Source: Sphingomonas glaciei (lineage in GTDB: Bacteria > Pseudomonadota > Alphaproteobacteria > Sphingomonadales > Sphingomonadaceae). Taken from it: DNA of 64,000 bases. Positions 1 through 6,761 of the stretch are shown here, piece by piece. The position numbers were made by a program, and so were the translations under genes. The notes below the pieces were generated by a model, which ran no database searches, was not told the origin of the DNA, and saw nothing but the letters and a program-made list of their open reading frames with translations. How positions within the stretch are numbered: position 1 is the first letter of the stretch; every line of letters starts with the position of its first letter. Location of the stretch: positions 2,816,163 to 2,880,162 of the forward strand of contig NZ_CP097253.1 of the NCBI RefSeq assembly GCF_023380025.1. Reading direction: 5' to 3'.

Positions 1-35
1 TTCACGCCGAACAGTCACGTCCCGGGGACCCGAGC

Positions 36-722
36 TTGCGTTTCGCCCTTCTTGATTACCTCGACAGCGTGAAGGAGCGGGACCCCGCCGCGCGCAGCCG
101 GTGGGACGTCATCCTCTATCCGGGCGCCTGGGCGCTGCTGTACCACCGCGCCGCGCACTGGCTGTGGGGTGGGCGGCTGTTCTGGCTGGCGCGACTGGTC
201 AATCACTGGAGCCGGATGGTGACGGGGATCGATATCCACCCCGGCGCGACCATCGGCCGCAATTTCTTCATCGACCATGGCTTCACCGTAATCGGCGAAA
301 CTGCGCTGATCGGTGACAACGTCACCATCTACCAGAACGTCACGTTGGGCGGGACCAATCCTTCGACCGGGATCGGCGGCAAGCGCCATCCGACGCTAGA
401 GGACGGCGTGGTGATCGGATCAGGCGCGCAGGTGCTGGGGCCGATCGTGGTCGGCGAAGGCGGCCGAGTCGGGGCCAATGCGGTGGTGACCAAGGACGTG
501 CTGCCGCGGACCACAGTGGTCGGCATCCCGGCGCGGCCGGTGCCGGTCGACCTGGTCCACTACAGCCCGGGCTTCATCCCCTATGGCACGCCGTGCGGCG
601 AGGACGTCGACCCGTTGCGCGCCCGGCTGACCACGCTGGAAGAGGAACTGGCCGAGCTTCGAGCCGAACTGAAGTCGCTCCGGACGCGAGGGGAAGCATT
701 GCCGGAGAGCAAGGCTTCGTGA
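36..722 (+). CDS. cysE: Serine O-acetyltransferase (EpsC/CysE type)
   Basis: Transfers acetyl from acetyl-CoA to L-serine, giving O-acetylserine, the carbon skeleton for cysteine synthesis; cytoplasmic. The 228-residue protein has a short helical N-terminus and a left-handed beta-helix of hexapeptide repeats from about residue 65. The segments GIDIHPGATIG, FFIDHG, YQNVTLGGT and GKRHPTL are the family's catalytic and CoA-binding signatures. The C-terminal 30 residues are Glu/Leu-rich and could form a coiled coil. The chosen start is a TTG with GGGGA about 8 nt upstream; the frame stays open to the window edge, so an earlier start cannot be excluded. The stop overlaps the next start as GTGA. 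Confidence 0.9.
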   Translation: MRFALLDYLDSVKERDPAARSRWDVILYPGAWALLYHRAAHWLWGGRLFWLARLVNHWSRMVTGIDIHPGATIGRNFFIDHGFTVIGETALIGDNVTIYQNVTLGGTNPSTGIGGKRHPTLEDGVVIGSGAQVLGPIVVGEGGRVGANAVVTKDVLPRTTVVGIPARPVPVDLVHYSPGFIPYGTPCGEDVDPLRARLTTLEEELAELRAELKSLRTRGEALPESKAS

Positions 723-1063
723 GCAGCGTCACGCCCTTTCCGGTGCGTCCCGACCGGAAAGCCGTCGCCACCTTCGACCGGGTCGAGCTGCAGCGCATCC
801 TCGACCTGTACGGACGGATGGTCGCGGCCGGGCACTGGCGCGATTATGCGATGCAGTTCGCTCCCGACCTCGCCAGCTTCGCCGCCTTCCGCCGCACCGC
901 CGAGCGGCCCGAGATCCGGATCGAGAAACGCCCCTCGCTTCGGCTGAAGCAAGGGGCGTGGGCGTTGGTCGGGGAACATGGCGCCGTGCTCAAGCGGGGC
1001 GGGGATCTCGGGGGCATCCTCGCTCCGCTCGAGCGGCGGTTGCTCAGGCTGGTTGAGGACTGA
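719..1063 (+). CDS. DUF2794 family protein
   Basis: A 114-residue protein matching the alphaproteobacterial DUF2794 family, function unknown. Visible family features are an N-terminal segment with VATFDRVELQRILDLYGRMV, then RDYAMQF and a C-terminal basic stretch. There is no signal peptide or membrane segment, so it is probably cytoplasmic. The GTG start at 719 overlaps the cysE stop (GTGA), which implies translational coupling with cysE. An upstream in-frame ATG would place more than 40 residues inside cysE and was rejected. Its 3' end runs 20 nt into the convergent membrane-protein gene that ends at 1044. Confidence 0.85.
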   Translation: MSSVTPFPVRPDRKAVATFDRVELQRILDLYGRMVAAGHWRDYAMQFAPDLASFAAFRRTAERPEIRIEKRPSLRLKQGAWALVGEHGAVLKRGGDLGGILAPLERRLLRLVED

Positions 1064-2138
1064 GGCTCGGCAGGTGGCCGCGCAGGCCGCCGGGCAGACG
1101 GGATACCACCGCGGCGCGGGCCTGGTGCCAGAAGGCCGACAGCAGCAGCAGCGCCGAACCGATCACCAGCGCCGTCAGCGCGATGTTGAGGCTGACCGCG
1201 CCGAACTGCCTGAACAGCTCGTTCAGGGCGAACAGGACATAGGCCAGCGCCGAGACGAGCAAGGCGCGGCGGTCGATCGCCAGCGCGGCGATTCCAAGCA
1301 CCACATAGATGGCGACCACGATCAGGCCCTCGCCGACCGTCGCGTCGCCGTCGTTCAGGCCGAGCAGGGTGAAGACCGGGTGGACGATCATCGGCGCGGC
1401 CAGCAGGTGGAGCCAGAAGGCGACGTCCGAGCGGCGGGTGATGCGCGACGGGTCCGACGAGTCCCAGCGCATGGCGTAAAGGAACACGCCAAGGCCCAGC
1501 AGCAGCACGACGCCGAGGAGGATGTTGCCGGTGCTGGGCGTGTCGCCGATGGTGGCGCCGATCAGCGCGACCGCGATGCCGGCGACCGAGGCGGCGCCGG
1601 CGGCGACGGTGATCGGGACGCGGAACCGCTTCCAGTGAACGAACGCGGCAAGCGCGCCGGCGGAAGCGGCGGCGGCACCTACCAGCCCGGCGGTCCACGC
1701 CTGCTGAGTCGCCTCAAGGTCGTTGTTGACGAACAGCATGATCAGCAGGAAGCCGACGCTCGCCACCGTTCCGCCGACGAAGGCGAGCAGCAGCAGGATC
1801 GAGGGCAGCGCCATGCGGCGGCGCGCGGTGAAGAACAACGCCAGGCCCCAGGCCGTGGCGGCTATCAGCGCCGGGGCGATGAAGGAGGGTCCTTCGCCAT
1901 CGATCACCAGACCGAGGTTCTGGCCGATGCTCTGCCCGATCCAGCCCACCGCGAACAGCAGGATGGCGGCGGCGATCGAGACGAAGATGTCGTTGAACCC
2001 GGTGATGAGGCGGAAATGCTCCTCGTCGACGGCCGGCGATTTGCATTGCCCGTCGACGAAGGCCCGGAGCGACGTCGCCGCTTCGGGCGTGATCGCGCCG
2101 GACGCGACCGCGTCGTCGAGATCGTTCTGGCTGTACAT
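1044..2138 (-). CDS. Multi-pass membrane protein, DUF2157-like N-terminus
   Basis: Unrecognised beyond its topology. It has 364 residues: a soluble N-terminal helix pair (about residues 1-45, with SGAITPEAATSL, reminiscent of DUF2157 proteins) followed by roughly ten hydrophobic segments between residues 50 and 345. It is predicted to be an inner-membrane protein with no visible catalytic motif. The ATG at 2138 is preceded on the coding strand by AGGGAGGTG, a near-perfect ribosome binding site. That site forms one arm of a 12-bp perfect inverted repeat, so expression is probably regulated. The gene is single and converges on the DUF2794 gene. Confidence 0.75.
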   Translation of the reverse strand: MYSQNDLDDAVASGAITPEAATSLRAFVDGQCKSPAVDEEHFRLITGFNDIFVSIAAAILLFAVGWIGQSIGQNLGLVIDGEGPSFIAPALIAATAWGLALFFTARRRMALPSILLLLAFVGGTVASVGFLLIMLFVNNDLEATQQAWTAGLVGAAAASAGALAAFVHWKRFRVPITVAAGAASVAGIAVALIGATIGDTPSTGNILLGVVLLLGLGVFLYAMRWDSSDPSRITRRSDVAFWLHLLAAPMIVHPVFTLLGLNDGDATVGEGLIVVAIYVVLGIAALAIDRRALLVSALAYVLFALNELFRQFGAVSLNIALTALVIGSALLLLSAFWHQARAAVVSRLPGGLRGHLPSLSPQPA

Positions 2139-2142
2139 AGAA

Positions 2143-2179
2143 ACACCTCCCTGTTGCCACGAAGGCTACAGGGAGGTGT
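2143..2179 (-). promoter_or_regulatory. 12-bp perfect inverted repeat over the RBS of the 1044-2138 gene
   Basis: Arms ACACCTCCCTGT (2143-2154) and ACAGGGAGGTGT (2168-2179) are perfectly complementary with a 13-nt spacer. On the coding (minus) strand the arm nearer the ATG contains the Shine-Dalgarno sequence GGGAGGTG. Either a repressor binds the DNA palindrome, or the transcript folds and hides the ribosome binding site. The predicted -10 lies in the distal arm, which favours a DNA operator. Confidence 0.6.
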
Positions 2180-2192
2180 CCTATTGTGTCAA
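2163..2192 (-). promoter_or_regulatory. Candidate promoter for the 1044-2138 gene
   Basis: On the minus strand there is a consensus TTGACA (2192-2187), then an 18-nt spacer and TAGCCT (2168-2163). TTGACA lies within the small palindrome TATTG-TGT-CAATA (2182-2194). Start of transcription would fall near 2156, between the two arms of the larger inverted repeat. Confidence 0.45.
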
Positions 2193-2231
2193 TACACTAG
2201 ACTGGTGCTTGCCGAAGCAGGCGGCCGGGCC

Positions 2232-2546
2232 CTAGCGGCAGACGTAGCGCTTGCGGCTACGCTCGACTTGACGGCCGAGCAGCGCACCGGCGGCGGCACC
2301 GACGATCGTGCCGGTGGCACGGCTGCCCTGGGTGTCGATCGCGCGCCCGATTAGGGCACCGCCGGCGGCGCCGACGAGCAGGCCGGTGGTGCCGTTGTTA
2401 CGGCGGCAGCGCTGGCGGCCCTGGCCGTCGTACCAGGTCTTGCCGTTGTAATAGCGCTGGGCCTCGGCCGGCGCGGCCACAGTCAGCGTGGCGGCGGGAA
2501 CGGTAAGGCCGGCGGCGGCAACCGCCATCATCATGGTCCGCATCAT
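2232..2546 (-). CDS. Glycine-zipper 2TM domain protein, exported
   Basis: A 104-residue small envelope protein. Residues 1-29 form a signal peptide ending in an Ala-rich site before QRYYNGKTWYDGQGRQRCRR. Residues about 54-92 carry the glycine-zipper repeats (GLLVGAAGGALIGRAID and GTIVGAAAGALLGRQVE) of the Gly-zipper_2 / Rick_17kDa-type family, which inserts in or associates with membranes. Several ATG codons cluster at the start (MMRTMMM); the first has CAGGAG a few nt upstream and was chosen. No operon partner. Function in this organism is unknown. Confidence 0.75.
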   Translation of the reverse strand: MMRTMMMAVAAAGLTVPAATLTVAAPAEAQRYYNGKTWYDGQGRQRCRRNNGTTGLLVGAAGGALIGRAIDTQGSRATGTIVGAAAGALLGRQVERSRKRYVCR

Positions 2547-2590
2547 GTTTCTCCTGTTTCTCGTTGCGGTTTCGCTAGAACCTGTCTGGA

Positions 2591-2626
2591 CGTGTCAACC
2601 TGAACGGCTGGGCAACGGTTGACACG
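2591..2626. promoter_or_regulatory. Inverted repeat carrying TTGACA on both strands
   Basis: CGTGTCAACC (2591-2600) and GGTTGACACG (2617-2626) are perfect 10-bp arms. Each arm presents TTGACA on the outward-reading strand, towards the glycine-zipper gene (minus) and towards the SRAP gene (plus). This suggests back-to-back -35 elements or a shared operator. The -10 elements are not convincing (TAGCGA with a 15-nt spacer on the minus side). Confidence 0.35.
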
Positions 2627-2691
2627 ATTAAGCGAAGAATAAGCAGTTAACGGCGAAACGAGTTTTAAGGTTCGACGAGGCGAGGCAATCG

Positions 2692-3282
2692 ATGTGCAAT
2701 CTCTATTCTATGACCGCGTCGGTCGACGAGATGAAGAAGCTGTTCGGCCCGTTCGAGGGCGAGCGCGACAACCTTCCAACCTTCGACGAAATCTATCCCG
2801 GCAAGCCGGCGCCGGTGCTTCGCCGGGCCGAGGGCGGGGCGCTCAGGCTCGAGATCATGGAATGGGGTTTTCCAGGGCCGGCCGCGGCCAGGGGGCGGCC
2901 GGTGACCAACATCCGCAACCTCGCCAGCCCGTTCTGGCGCAGCGCGCTCAATCGCACCGACCGGCGCTGCGTGGTGCCGGTCACCCGCTTCTGCGAGTGG
3001 GAAGGGGAGAAGGGATCCAAGCGCAAGGTGTGGTTCGGGCTGCACGAGGAGCATGACCCGCTGTTCGCCTTCGCCGGTCTATGGCGGCCGGGCGAGGGCG
3101 GGGTGCCCTATATGGCGTTCCTGACCTGCGATCCGAACGAGGTGGTAGGGGCGGTCCATCCCAAGGCGATGCCGGTGATGCTGCGCGCGAGCGATGTCCC
3201 GACCTGGCTCGATTCGGAAACCGCAACCGCCTGCGCGCTTGCGGTGCCCTACGCGGACGCCGATATGCGACGTCTGCCGTAA
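2692..3282 (+). CDS. SRAP family protein (YedK/HMCES-like abasic-site shield)
   Basis: SRAP proteins form a thiazolidine crosslink with abasic sites in single-stranded DNA through Cys2. Here the protein begins Met-Cys-Asn, so processing exposes the required N-terminal Cys. Other family hallmarks are TNIRNL (about residue 72), FCEWEG (about 102), and HPKAMPVML (about 157), whose His belongs to the active site. The 196-residue length is close to the family norm. An ATG at 2692 is obligatory because of the catalytic Cys. No alphaproteobacterial LexA box (GTTC-N7-GTTC) was seen upstream, so SOS control is not supported here. Confidence 0.88.
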   Translation: MCNLYSMTASVDEMKKLFGPFEGERDNLPTFDEIYPGKPAPVLRRAEGGALRLEIMEWGFPGPAAARGRPVTNIRNLASPFWRSALNRTDRRCVVPVTRFCEWEGEKGSKRKVWFGLHEEHDPLFAFAGLWRPGEGGVPYMAFLTCDPNEVVGAVHPKAMPVMLRASDVPTWLDSETATACALAVPYADADMRRLP

Positions 3283-3301
3283 CGGAAAACAGGGACAAGC
3301 C

Positions 3302-3688
3302 ATGGCCAAGGACAAGAAATCGACCAAACCGCGCAAGGGCGACGAGATCGAAGCGGTGAAGCCGAAGAAGGCCAAGGCCGAAAAGGTCAAGAAGCCGGGC
3401 AAGGTCAAGAAGAGCGACGGCAATGGCGGTACCCGCGCGCATCCGCTGGAAGCGTTGTCGAAGCTGGCCGATCATCCCCTGGTGTCCGAACTGCTCGCCG
3501 CCGGCGCGCTGGCCGCGGTTGCCGCCATCGCCGAAGCAGGCTCGCGCAATCCGACCGCGGTGAAGTCGGCTGATAGCGCCAAGAAAGCCGGCAAGGCTGC
3601 CGCCGCCGCGATCGGTGCGCGCCTGCTGAAGGAATTCAACGCCGGCAAGAAGACCGTCGAGGGCACGGCGACCAAGACGCAGAAGTAA
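3302..3688 (+). CDS. Lys-rich small protein, unknown function
   Basis: Not recognised. It has 128 residues in three parts. Residues 1-40 are very Lys/Pro-rich (PKKAKAEKVKKPGKVKK), resembling histone-H1-like or other nucleic-acid-binding tails. Residues 45-80 form an Ala/Leu-rich helical segment (LADHPLVSELLAAGALAAVAAIAEAG). Residues 80-128 form an Ala/Lys-rich helix. There is no signal peptide. The ATG at 3302 lies 19 nt after the SRAP stop with GGGACA upstream, so it may be co-transcribed with the SRAP gene. DNA binding is inference from composition only. It converges on rsmD with 9 nt between stops. Confidence 0.7.
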   Translation: MAKDKKSTKPRKGDEIEAVKPKKAKAEKVKKPGKVKKSDGNGGTRAHPLEALSKLADHPLVSELLAAGALAAVAAIAEAGSRNPTAVKSADSAKKAGKAAAAAIGARLLKEFNAGKKTVEGTATKTQK

Positions 3689-3697
3689 GGCGGCGCT

Positions 3698-4231
3698 TCA
3701 GGCTTGCAACAGGGTGAGGCAGGCCGGGCCTGTGGCGCGCGCGGTGTCGAGGCGGAGGGTGCCGGGATCGACCGCCGCGCCCTTGGCGGTTTCGATCGCC
3801 AGCCAGCCGCCCGGCGCAAGCCACCCGGCCGCCTCGACCGCGGCGCGCACCGCATCGCCCGATCCTGCCGCATAAGGCGGATCGGCGAACACCAAGTCGA
3901 ACGGGGTCGCGACAGGAGGCAGCTCGAGGGCTGAGCCGGCGAGCAGCTTCACTTCGATGCCCAGCGTCGCGGCATTGGCGAGGATGGTCTTGCGCGCCGC
4001 CGGATCGGTCTCGACCAGCACGACGCTGGCCGCGCCGCGCGACAGAGCTTCGAAGGCCAGGGCCCCGCTGCCGGCGAACAGGTCGGCGACCACGAGATCC
4101 TCGAAGCTGCCGAGCCGGCTGGCCAGCATGGAGAATAATGTCTCGCGCGTGCGGTCGGCGGTGGGCCTGGTGGACGGCGTGGGCGGAGCGGCGATGACCC
4201 GGCTCCGCCATTTGCCGGCAATGATCCTCAT
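3698..4231 (-). CDS. rsmD: 16S rRNA (guanine(966)-N(2))-methyltransferase
   Basis: Methylates N2 of G966 in the small-subunit rRNA using S-adenosylmethionine. The 177-residue protein begins MRIIAGKWRS, followed by the family segment RPTADRTRETLFSML (about residues 22-36). SAM-binding motif I is DLFAGSGALAFEALSRGA (about 50-67), and the catalytic motif FADPPY is near residue 116. Length and start match the family. It lies downstream of the first TraB/GumN gene on the same strand, separated by about 100 nt that hold a palindromic repeat. Confidence 0.92.
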   Translation of the reverse strand: MRIIAGKWRSRVIAAPPTPSTRPTADRTRETLFSMLASRLGSFEDLVVADLFAGSGALAFEALSRGAASVVLVETDPAARKTILANAATLGIEVKLLAGSALELPPVATPFDLVFADPPYAAGSGDAVRAAVEAAGWLAPGGWLAIETAKGAAVDPGTLRLDTARATGPACLTLLQA

Positions 4232-4257
4232 TGCTCGGTACTAGCGCTCCCGACTGC

Positions 4258-4312
4258 GTTAGTCCCGAGCGAAGTCGAGGGACGGATGCCTCGACTTCGC
4301 TCGGCCCAAGCG
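4258..4312. repeat. REP-like palindromic repeat, intergenic copy
   Basis: CCGAGCGAAGTCGAGG (4265-4280) and CCTCGACTTCGCTCGG (4289-4304) form a perfect 16-bp inverted repeat with an 8-nt loop. It lies between rsmD and the first TraB/GumN gene. A diverged copy with the same core and the same flank pattern (CGTT..NCCCGAGCG) lies inside coaBC at 55527-55622. It resembles short palindromes dispersed in sphingomonad genomes, presumably moved by REP-associated transposases; none is present here. Confidence 0.8.
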
Positions 4313-4331
4313 CCGTAGGGTGCTTCGCGGC

Positions 4332-5255
4332 TCAGTACTTGACCCGGGTGGTCTTGATGCCGGTCTTGGCGAGATAGTCCTGGACGCTGTCCTTGCCCGC
4401 CAGATGGCCGGCACCGACCGCCACGAACACCGTGCCCGGCGTCTTCATCCGGTTCTCGATCCACTGGGCCCAGGTCTGGTTACGGCCGGTCAGCAGAAGC
4501 TGGTGCATCGCCGGGCTCTGCGTCTGCATCTCGTTCATCATCGCGGCGAGGCCATCGGCATCGCCATTGTTCCACGCCTTGGTCATGGTGGCGAAGGTCT
4601 TTTCCATGTCGCCGAAGGTGGCGGCGGTATATTCGAGCATCTTCACCTGCTCGGCCTCAGGCAGCTTGTCGAACAGCTGCATCTGGAACTCGAGCGTCTC
4701 GAGCTGGTCGATCGGCTTGCCGTCCTTCTTGGCGGCGGCGGTGATCAGCGCCTCAGCGCCCTGTTCGCCGGTCTTCCCAACCTTCTGCATGCCGAGCGCG
4801 GCCAGCACCATCGAAGCGGCGAACGGCTTCATCGGCTCAACCATCGCGGTCGATCCGCCGACGCTGGCCAGTGCCGTGGCGAGATCCTTCTTGCCCTTTT
4901 CGCTGAGCTTGGAAGTAAGCGGCTTGCCGTCGGTCGCGACCCAATATTTCTGGACCAGCGGCGCCATCTCGGCCGGGTTCTCGGGCTTCACGACCTCGAG
5001 GTAGACCTTGCCCGAACGATCGTAGGCCGCCTTGACCTCGTCATTGAACCAATCGGTTTTGCCGTCGAGGGCGTGAAAGGTGCCGAACAGGTAGACGGTG
5101 GTGTCGGCATCTTTGACCACCCACAGGGCGGGATCGGTGTCGGGCAGCTTGGCGGCCGGCGCCGGCGCCGGGGCGGGCGCGGCGGTCTGGGCCACGGTCG
5201 GCGAGGCAAGGCCGAGGGCGGAGCCGAGTAGGATCGAACGGAACAGCTTGAACAT
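4332..5255 (-). CDS. TraB/GumN family protein, copy 1
   Basis: A 307-residue exported member of the TraB/PrgY/GumN fold (PF01963), related to the Tiki-like putative metalloproteases; bacterial substrates are mostly unknown. Residues 1-22 are a signal peptide (ending PTVAQ), then an Ala/Pro linker. The core opens with [20 protein letters not shown], holding the conserved GT-x-H motif. A middle Glu-containing motif is QLETLEFQMQ, and the C-terminal [14 protein letters not shown] carries the second conserved His. ATG 5255 was chosen because it starts the signal peptide; the longer frame only adds sequence from the upstream gene's region. Two paralogues lie within 3.5 kb. Confidence 0.85.
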   Translation of the reverse strand: MFKLFRSILLGSALGLASPTVAQTAAPAPAPAPAAKLPDTDPALWVVKDADTTVYLFGTFHALDGKTDWFNDEVKAAYDRSGKVYLEVVKPENPAEMAPLVQKYWVATDGKPLTSKLSEKGKKDLATALASVGGSTAMVEPMKPFAASMVLAALGMQKVGKTGEQGAEALITAAAKKDGKPIDQLETLEFQMQLFDKLPEAEQVKMLEYTAATFGDMEKTFATMTKAWNNGDADGLAAMMNEMQTQSPAMHQLLLTGRNQTWAQWIENRMKTPGTVFVAVGAGHLAGKDSVQDYLAKTGIKTTRVKY

Positions 5256-5293
5256 GGTGGTTTCTCCCTTGGATTGATGGATGGTGGTGGAGG

Positions 5294-5959
5294 TCAGCGG
5301 TATTTGAGCCAGGCCCAGACCGCGAAGTTGATGACGAAGGCGGAAAGCATGATCAGCATGACGCTGCCGATGCCGATCGGGCCGACCAGTCCCCCGCGTT
5401 CGAGCAGCCAGACGGCGGGCAAGGCGAGCGCCAAGAAATAGAAGGCGAGGCTGTTGGCCCACAGGTAAGCCTGCTGCTCATGGTCATCGATCGAGCGGTG
5501 ATAGATGACCAGCGTGCCGGCCAGAGTCACGACCATGGCGAGGGCCGCAATAACGGCGAAGCGAGAGTCGATCGGTCCGTTGCTGAACAGCGAGGTGCCG
5601 GGCTGACCATCGCCAGCGAAGCCGATCAGCACACCAATCGGCATTCCCGCCGCGAACAGGACCCACATCATCTTGCTGTAGCGCCGCTCATAGGCACTGC
5701 GCCCGGGGCGCCGCCAATGCGCGCTGAGCTTCCAGCAGGCCCAGCCGAGGGCGGCGGCAGCGATCACTGCGACTGCAAGTAGCATGGCACCGCGCGGCTT
5801 GAGCAGGCCCTGTTCGAACGAGGCGACCCCGATCCCGGCCACCAGGCCAATGCTGAACACCAGCGCGATCGACGTCAGCACAAGCAGGACGAGCCGGACC
5901 GGCAGGGACAGGCGCGAGGGCGCGTCGGCGGTGACGGTGGCGGCGGCAAGCTCGGTCAT
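5294..5959 (-). CDS. Membrane protein, XRE cassette
   Basis: Unrecognised family. It has 221 residues with about six transmembrane segments: near residues 22-45, 58-78, 95-115, 134-155, 168-186 and 190-215. A basic cytoplasmic stretch (HWRRPGRSAYERRYSKMM) lies between the second and third. No enzymatic motif is visible. Its ATG overlaps the stop of the XRE regulator gene (ATGA), making it the last gene of a three-gene operon (membrane protein, XRE regulator, membrane protein). Such pairs are often a regulator controlling a small transporter or envelope protein; the role here is unknown. Confidence 0.75.
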   Translation of the reverse strand: MTELAAATVTADAPSRLSLPVRLVLLVLTSIALVFSIGLVAGIGVASFEQGLLKPRGAMLLAVAVIAAAALGWACWKLSAHWRRPGRSAYERRYSKMMWVLFAAGMPIGVLIGFAGDGQPGTSLFSNGPIDSRFAVIAALAMVVTLAGTLVIYHRSIDDHEQQAYLWANSLAFYFLALALPAVWLLERGGLVGPIGIGSVMLIMLSAFVINFAVWAWLKYR

Positions 5960-6156
5960 TGGTGGTCCTCATCGGAGAAGATCTGCTCGATCGGCTGGCC
6001 GAACAGCCGGGCAAGCTTGAATGCGAGGGGAAGCGACGGGTCGTATTTGCCGGTCTCGATCGCGTTCACCGCCTGGCGGGAAACGTCGAGGTGCGAGGCG
6101 AGCTCGGCCTGGCTCCAGCCCCGCTCGGCGCGCAGGACGCGGAGGCGGTTGTTCAT
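5956..6156 (-). CDS. XRE-family transcriptional regulator, short
   Basis: A 66-residue DNA-binding protein that is almost entirely a helix-turn-helix. RLRVLRAERGWSQAELA starts the fold, HLDVSRQAVNAIETGKYDP is the recognition region, and LAFKLARLFGQPIEQIF ends it. This is the YozG/Cro-like short class lacking a sensor domain. The start at 6156 overlaps the upstream membrane-protein stop (ATGA), and its own stop overlaps the next ATG (ATGA), so all three genes are translationally coupled. Autoregulation of the promoter upstream of 6653 is likely but not shown. A longer frame start at 6252 would overlap the upstream gene extensively and was rejected. Confidence 0.85.
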   Translation of the reverse strand: MNNRLRVLRAERGWSQAELASHLDVSRQAVNAIETGKYDPSLPLAFKLARLFGQPIEQIFSDEDHQ

Positions 6157-6653
6157 TCGTCCTCCTCGTCGATGTCGTCGCCACCGACGGCGGGCGACCA
6201 GACCAGGAAGGTGGCCGGAAGGATTAGGATCGCGAGCATGCCCCCGGTGCACAGCTGCTGCCAGGCATCGGCGGTGGCCGGCATCGGCAGATCAAGGTCG
6301 ACCGCGAGAAAGGCATAGACCGCCGCGGCACCGACCAGGGCGGACAAGGCGGTGTAGGCCTTGGACATGGCCGACAGCCGCAGGCCAAGCTGGAATTCGT
6401 CAAGCTTCTCGCGCCGGCGGCCGACCACGATACTGGCCAGGGTCGAGCTTGCCACCGCCACCATCGCCGTCAGCGCGGCAATCTTCAGGAGGCCTCCCAC
6501 GAAACCCGCGGCGGTGTCGGCCTGGCCCGGGGCTAGCTTGAGAAGGACGCCGGCGGGATAGGCGACGAGCGCGACGACGGTCAGGATCCGCAGCGAGCGC
6601 GTCGACAGGTCGAGCATCGTGTCGCGGGGGTTGGGGCGGGGCCGATACGTCAT
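6153..6653 (-). CDS. Membrane protein, first gene of XRE cassette
   Basis: Unrecognised. It has 166 residues with about four transmembrane segments (near residues 22-42, 48-75, 95-118 and 128-150). A charged loop VVGRRREKLDEFQLGLRLS lies after the second, and an acidic C-terminus ends DDIDEEDE. It is the promoter-proximal gene of the XRE operon; the next gene starts within its stop codon. TTGACA motifs upstream and a GC-poor stretch mark a promoter. The acidic tail and arrangement hint at a small sensor or permease partner, but no family is assigned. Confidence 0.72.
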   Translation of the reverse strand: MTYRPRPNPRDTMLDLSTRSLRILTVVALVAYPAGVLLKLAPGQADTAAGFVGGLLKIAALTAMVAVASSTLASIVVGRRREKLDEFQLGLRLSAMSKAYTALSALVGAAAVYAFLAVDLDLPMPATADAWQQLCTGGMLAILILPATFLVWSPAVGGDDIDEEDE

Positions 6654-6695
6654 GGAAAGCCTGTCAAGTTGAGCTGACTTGGTGTCAGGTCTACT

Positions 6696-6724
6696 TTACT
6701 ATGGCGGGTCGCGGGCGATGTCAA
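6696..6724 (-). promoter_or_regulatory. Candidate promoter of the XRE cassette
   Basis: On the minus strand TTGACA (6724-6719) is followed after 17 nt by TAGTAA (6701-6696). Between it and the ATG at 6653 lies CAAGT-N7-ACTTG (6665-6681) and a second TTGACA (6664-6659), which may form an operator for the cassette's own regulator. Confidence 0.45.
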
Positions 6725-6761
6725 GCGACCCCGACAAAATGTCGCGGGTGCTTGACGGGGG

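Noticed and set aside
2600..2691. SOS (LexA) box before the SRAP gene
   Set aside because: No GTTC-N7-GTTC or GAAC-N7-GAAC was found with correct spacing.
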